Below are positions 1 to 3,600 of a stretch of 5,632 nt of DNA, piece by piece (position 1 is the stretch's first letter; each line of letters begins with the position of its first letter). The notes below the pieces were generated by a model. It saw only the letters and a program-made list of their open reading frames with translations. It was not told where the DNA came from and ran no database searches. This stretch comes from Cellvibrionaceae bacterium (GTDB lineage: Bacteria > Pseudomonadota > Gammaproteobacteria > Pseudomonadales > Cellvibrionaceae), in contig JAGKWU010000036.1 of the NCBI GenBank assembly GCA_021151695.1, forward strand, positions 1-5,632, written 5' to 3'. Made by a program: the position numbers and the translations under genes.

Positions 1-396
1 GGCAAGAATATGTTCGTTAGCCGAAAGCTTGATCAACTGCGCGCGCAGCATTAAGTCAGCGCTTAAATCGAATGATTCGCTGGCGGTTTGTTGCAGCAAA
101 TCCTCACAGGCCGCTTCATGTTCGGGCTGAGCCAGTAACGACAAATCCGCAAAGGGCAGCGTGAAATCGGAAATACGTTGAATAACTTGGTAAGGCTCAC
201 CGCGTTCATCGGCCGCGACACAGGTGCGCAAGCTTTGGTGGCGATTCAAAATACGGACAAAAGCACGCTCCAAGCGAGCCACATCTAACTCACCCGACAG
301 TTTCAGCGCATTGGCGATATGGTAATGGCTGCTGCCACCTTCGATTTGATCGAGTAACCAAAGGCGTTGCTGGGCAAAAGACAACGGCAAATTATT
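1..396 (-). other. Condensation domain (LCL-like), N-terminal third
   Basis: The C1 motif SFAQQRLWLLDQ (residues 91-102 of the second protein) and the C2 motif RHQSLRT (137-143) define a condensation domain. The first motif has the RLWxLDQxEGGSxxYH form of domains that accept an L-configured donor. It should join the upstream chain ending in Ile to the residue activated by the next, unseen module. The catalytic HHxxxDG motif falls just beyond the left edge. Confidence 0.92.
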
Positions 397-651
397 TTCA
401 CTGAAAACTGGTTCAATCACCGGCACAGCCGTTTGGCGACGCGCACGAATTAAACTGAGAATTTGATCTTTGTGGCTACGAATAAAATCTTTGTCTGCGT
501 CTGCCAGCTGTTGCAAATTACCTTTTACCTGCAGCTTGTCCCCAGACAAGTCAAAGCTGATACCCAAGCGGATCAAACGCAATAATTCCTGCTGTAATTG
601 CTCAGCAGTTAATGATGTTGCGACTGCGTTAATCGCTTCTAGAGTTCCCAT
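1..651 (-). CDS. Next NRPS subunit, N-terminal part: TubC-type docking domain plus start of condensation domain (3' end outside window)
   Basis: The frame is open for 217 codons from ATG (651-649) to the left edge, without a stop. The protein starts MGTLEAINAV. Residues about 17-70 match the TubC N-terminal docking domain pattern (LLRLIRLGISFDLSGDKLQV, then a helix ending in HKDQILSLIRARR). A short linker leads at about residue 86 into a condensation domain: C1 motif LPLSFAQQRLWLLDQ (88-102), then NALKLSGELD and the C2 motif RHQSLRT (137-143). The window ends at EHILA, where the catalytic HHxxxDG motif would be expected next, so activity cannot be judged. The C1 sequence is of the LCL type (L-configured donor), which agrees with the upstream module ending in a PCP without an epimerase. 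ATG 651 is the chosen start: an in-frame TGA lies two codons upstream (657-655) and AAGGAG sits 7 nt before it. The gene overlaps the upstream NRPS gene and is very likely co-transcribed and translationally coupled with it. Confidence 0.96.
   Translation of the reverse strand, partial: MGTLEAINAVATSLTAEQLQQELLRLIRLGISFDLSGDKLQVKGNLQQLADADKDFIRSHKDQILSLIRARRQTAVPVIEPVFSENNLPLSFAQQRLWLLDQIEGGSSHYHIANALKLSGELDVARLERAFVRILNRHQSLRTCVAADERGEPYQVIQRISDFTLPFADLSLLAQPEHEAACEDLLQQTASESFDLSADLMLRAQLIKLSANEHILA
442..603 (-). other. TubC-type N-terminal docking domain of the downstream subunit
   Basis: Residues 17-70 of the second protein show the alpha-beta-beta-alpha docking pattern: a leading helix EQLQQELLRLIRLG, a beta hairpin ISFDLSGDKLQVKG and a closing helix FIRSHKDQILSLIRAR. 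The 'LLxxLxxxGIxxxxxGDxLxxxxxxxxLxxxxxxxIxxHKxxILxLL' pattern is the TubC N-terminal docking family found before C domains in hybrid and NRPS assembly lines. The hairpin is the expected docking surface for the acidic tail of the upstream NRPS. Confidence 0.9.
639..651 (-). other. 13-bp gene overlap (ATGGGAACTCTAG) between the two NRPS genes
   Basis: The start codon of the second gene (651-649) precedes the TAG stop of the first (641-639) in a different frame. A terminating ribosome would be within a few bases of the new start and its SD, which is the arrangement of translational coupling. Coupling would keep the two subunits in equal amounts. It also indicates a single operon. Confidence 0.93.
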
Positions 652-3600
652 ACTTCAGCTCCTTCTTCGCCAAGGCTCTCATCAGCAGCTTGCCCGGCAA
701 GGCCGCGCTCCATGTGCAATTGGTCATCTATATAGGCGGCCTGCTCCGCTAATGTTTGCAGCGCAAACAAATCGCGAATCGCAAGCGTAATACCAAACTC
801 GCGATTAGCTTGTGCCAGCAAGCGAGTGGCCAGTAGTGAATGGCCACCAAGATCAAAAAAGTTGTCGTGCACGCCAATCTGTTCTTCCGCCAACAAGGAT
901 TGCCACAAAGCACCCAAGCGCAACTGGGTTTCACTTTCAGGTGCGATAAATTCAGCGCGACTCAGTAACTCAGGCTCGGGCAATGCTTTGCGGTCGAGCT
1001 TACCGTTGGCATTGAGCGGCAGCGCTGGCAACACCAGCAGCGCCGATGGCTGCATGTAAACGGGTAATTGTTGTTGCAGGTAAGCGCGAATTTGCTCAGA
1101 GAAATCTATTACCTCTGCAGCAGCGACAACATAAGCTACCAAGCGTTTATCGCCACTGCCTGCAAAAGTATCGCGCGCCAACACAAGGGCCTCGCGCACC
1201 AGTTCATGATTGCGCAGGCAAGCTTCAATCTCGCCCAGCTCAATACGGAAACCGCGAATTTTTACCTGGTGATCCACACGTCCCACAAATTCAAGATCGC
1301 CATCAGCGAGTTGTTTTACGAGATCGCCAGTGCGGTACAGGCGTTGACCGAATTTGTTGTCGACAAAGCGCTCGTTCGTTAAATCAGTGCGATGTAAATA
1401 ACCGCGCGCCAAACCATCGCCACCTAGATACAATTCGCCTTGCACACCCAAGGGCACAGGTTCGCCAGCGGCATTAAGAACATATGCCGTTCCATTGCTG
1501 AGCGATTGACCGAGAGCAATTTTGTTTGTGCTTGTCAGATAATCAGCACTCAGCTCCTTCCACAAACTAAAGGTTGTGTTTTCCGTGGGGCCGTATACAT
1601 GCAGCAAATGTTGCGGGGCCGCGATCTGTGCAATTTTTTGTACCAACGGCAGCGAGCAGTCTTCGCCGCCGAACAACAGATATTCCAATCCACTTAAGGC
1701 TTGAGGTTGATCCAGTGCAATGCTGTGCAAAAGTGCAGTGGTAATAAACAGGCAATTAATGTTGTCGCGCGCAATTTTTTCTTGCAGCAGCTGCGCATTG
1801 ATCAGCTCATCGCGCGCCACCACTACCGCACGACCACCGTTGAGCAACGCACCCCAAAGCTCAAAGGTCATGGCATCAAAGGCCATATTGGAAGCCAGCG
1901 CTATTACAGTTGCAGGCGTCAGGTTTATGTAATTGCTATTGCGCACCAAACGCACTACAGCGCGGTGCTCAACCATGACACCTTTAGGTTTTCCAGTAGA
2001 GCCGGAGGTGTAGATCACATAGGCGAGTTGATCAGCTGTACAGAGTAACTCCGGATTAGTGTCGAGCTGTTGCGTTAACTGTATTTGCAGCTGGGAATCA
2101 GCCAGGCAAATATTTGGAATTGCACGCAACCCACTATCAGAAAAACTATTGTCAGTGATCAGACAGGTGGCCGCTGTGTCTTCTAATATCGCCGTCAGTC
2201 GCGCCGGTGGGCTATCTGCATCTAGCGGCACATAAGCAGCACCCACCTTGAGAATAGCGACCAGTGCAATCACCATCTCCAATGAACGCTGCATGCACAC
2301 AGCCACCAAACTTTCAGGTGCAAGTTGTTGTTCACTCAACAAATAATGGGCGAACTGGTTTGCGCGGCGATTGAGTTCGCCGTAACTGATTTGGCGCTCG
2401 CCATCCGCTACGGCAATTGCATGTGGTGTAAGTGCAACTTGCGCTTCGAATAGATTGTGGATACTGAATTGTTTGGGGTAATCAGCCACAGTTTTATTCC
2501 ACTCCACCAGCAATTGATCGCGTTCAATAGCAGGCAAAATGGAAAGCTGGCTGATAGGTGTTTCCGGTGTTTTTGTTAAAACCTCGGTTAGTACAGCGAG
2601 CGATTGACGCAGATAGCCAATCACACGGGATGCATCCAACGATTGGTCGAGCTGCAATTCCAGCGCGAAACCAACTCCCAGATCATCGACAGAAAGTGTA
2701 AAGGGATAATTGGTGCGCTCACGGCCATCCAGCAATACAAAATCATCCCCTGCCGGCGTATTCACATCAGCGGAGTGGCGATAATTCATCAAGGCGCTGA
2801 ACAGCGGCAAACCTTTGGGCAAATTGCTACAGGCCTGAATGTCCGCCAGAGGAGCTTGCTCGTGTGGCAGCAAATTCAAAAGATGTTGGTGTACCTGATG
2901 CAGGGCCGCTATTGCCGTTTGTCCTGCAAGTTGCACTGCCAAGGGCAAGCTATTAATAAATACACCCAGTGCTCGCTCAGCACCTTGCACACCTTGTAAA
3001 CGGCCAGACATCACAGTGCCAAACACAATATGTTCACGCCCCGCGCAGGCCGCAACCACCATCGCCCAGGCGGTGTGGAAAAACGCAGCGGGGCTAACGC
3101 CCAGCTTGCGAGTGAGATCGCGAATGTGCGCCGCAACATCGGCCTGCACTGACTCGCGCCATTCACTCAGGTTGCTGCCATCGCCACGGATATCCAGCAA
3201 ACCGAAAGGCGCGGTTGGCTCATCAATTTCACTTAATTGTTTACGAAAATAATCTTCTGCAGCGCCACGCAACTGAGGTTGCAGGCAATAAGCCACTTGC
3301 TCGCGATAGGGCACGGGTTCCGGTAATTGATCCACAAGACCCGATTGCAAAAGTGCAAGCTCCTGCTGGATTACCGCAAGCCCGAGGTGATCTGAAATAA
3401 TATGGTGATAACGCAGCAGCACATATTCTTCGCCAGTGCGAGAGTCAGTCGCCAGTTGTAAATTAATCAGCGGCGCCTGTGTTAAATCCATAGGTAGGCA
3501 AGGCGATGCGCAGAGTATTTTCATGCGCTCTTCCACGCTGGATTCTTGTTCGTTGACAGCCAGACGGCTAATGGGCAAGTCCACATCCCTGAGCACCACT

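Noticed and set aside
639..664. A frameshift splitting one NRPS gene into two
   Set aside because: The second frame has its own ATG with an ideal SD and starts with a complete TubC-type docking domain, while the first ends in a docking-like tail. Both ends are functional subunit borders, not a broken gene.
642..728. A thioesterase or other release domain at the end of the first subunit
   Set aside because: Only about 29 residues follow the last carrier domain and there is no GxSxG motif; the tail fits a docking segment.
470..790. Plus-strand ORF of about 106 codons across the gene junction
   Set aside because: It lies antisense to two certain NRPS frames, its translation is low-complexity Ser/Cys/Arg-rich without a recognisable domain, and no SD or promoter supports it. 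The other plus-strand ORFs (for example 1046-1477, 1701-2048, 2604-2999, 3546-3926) are the same kind of shadow.
749..934. Minus-strand 61-codon ORF within the last PCP coding region
   Set aside because: It is an out-of-frame reading of the PCP2 sequence with a Cys/Leu/Trp-rich product; the in-frame protein has an intact carrier motif.
1567..1755. Minus-strand 62-codon ORF inside the second A domain
   Set aside because: It is a shadow frame of an intact adenylation domain, without its own ribosome-binding site.
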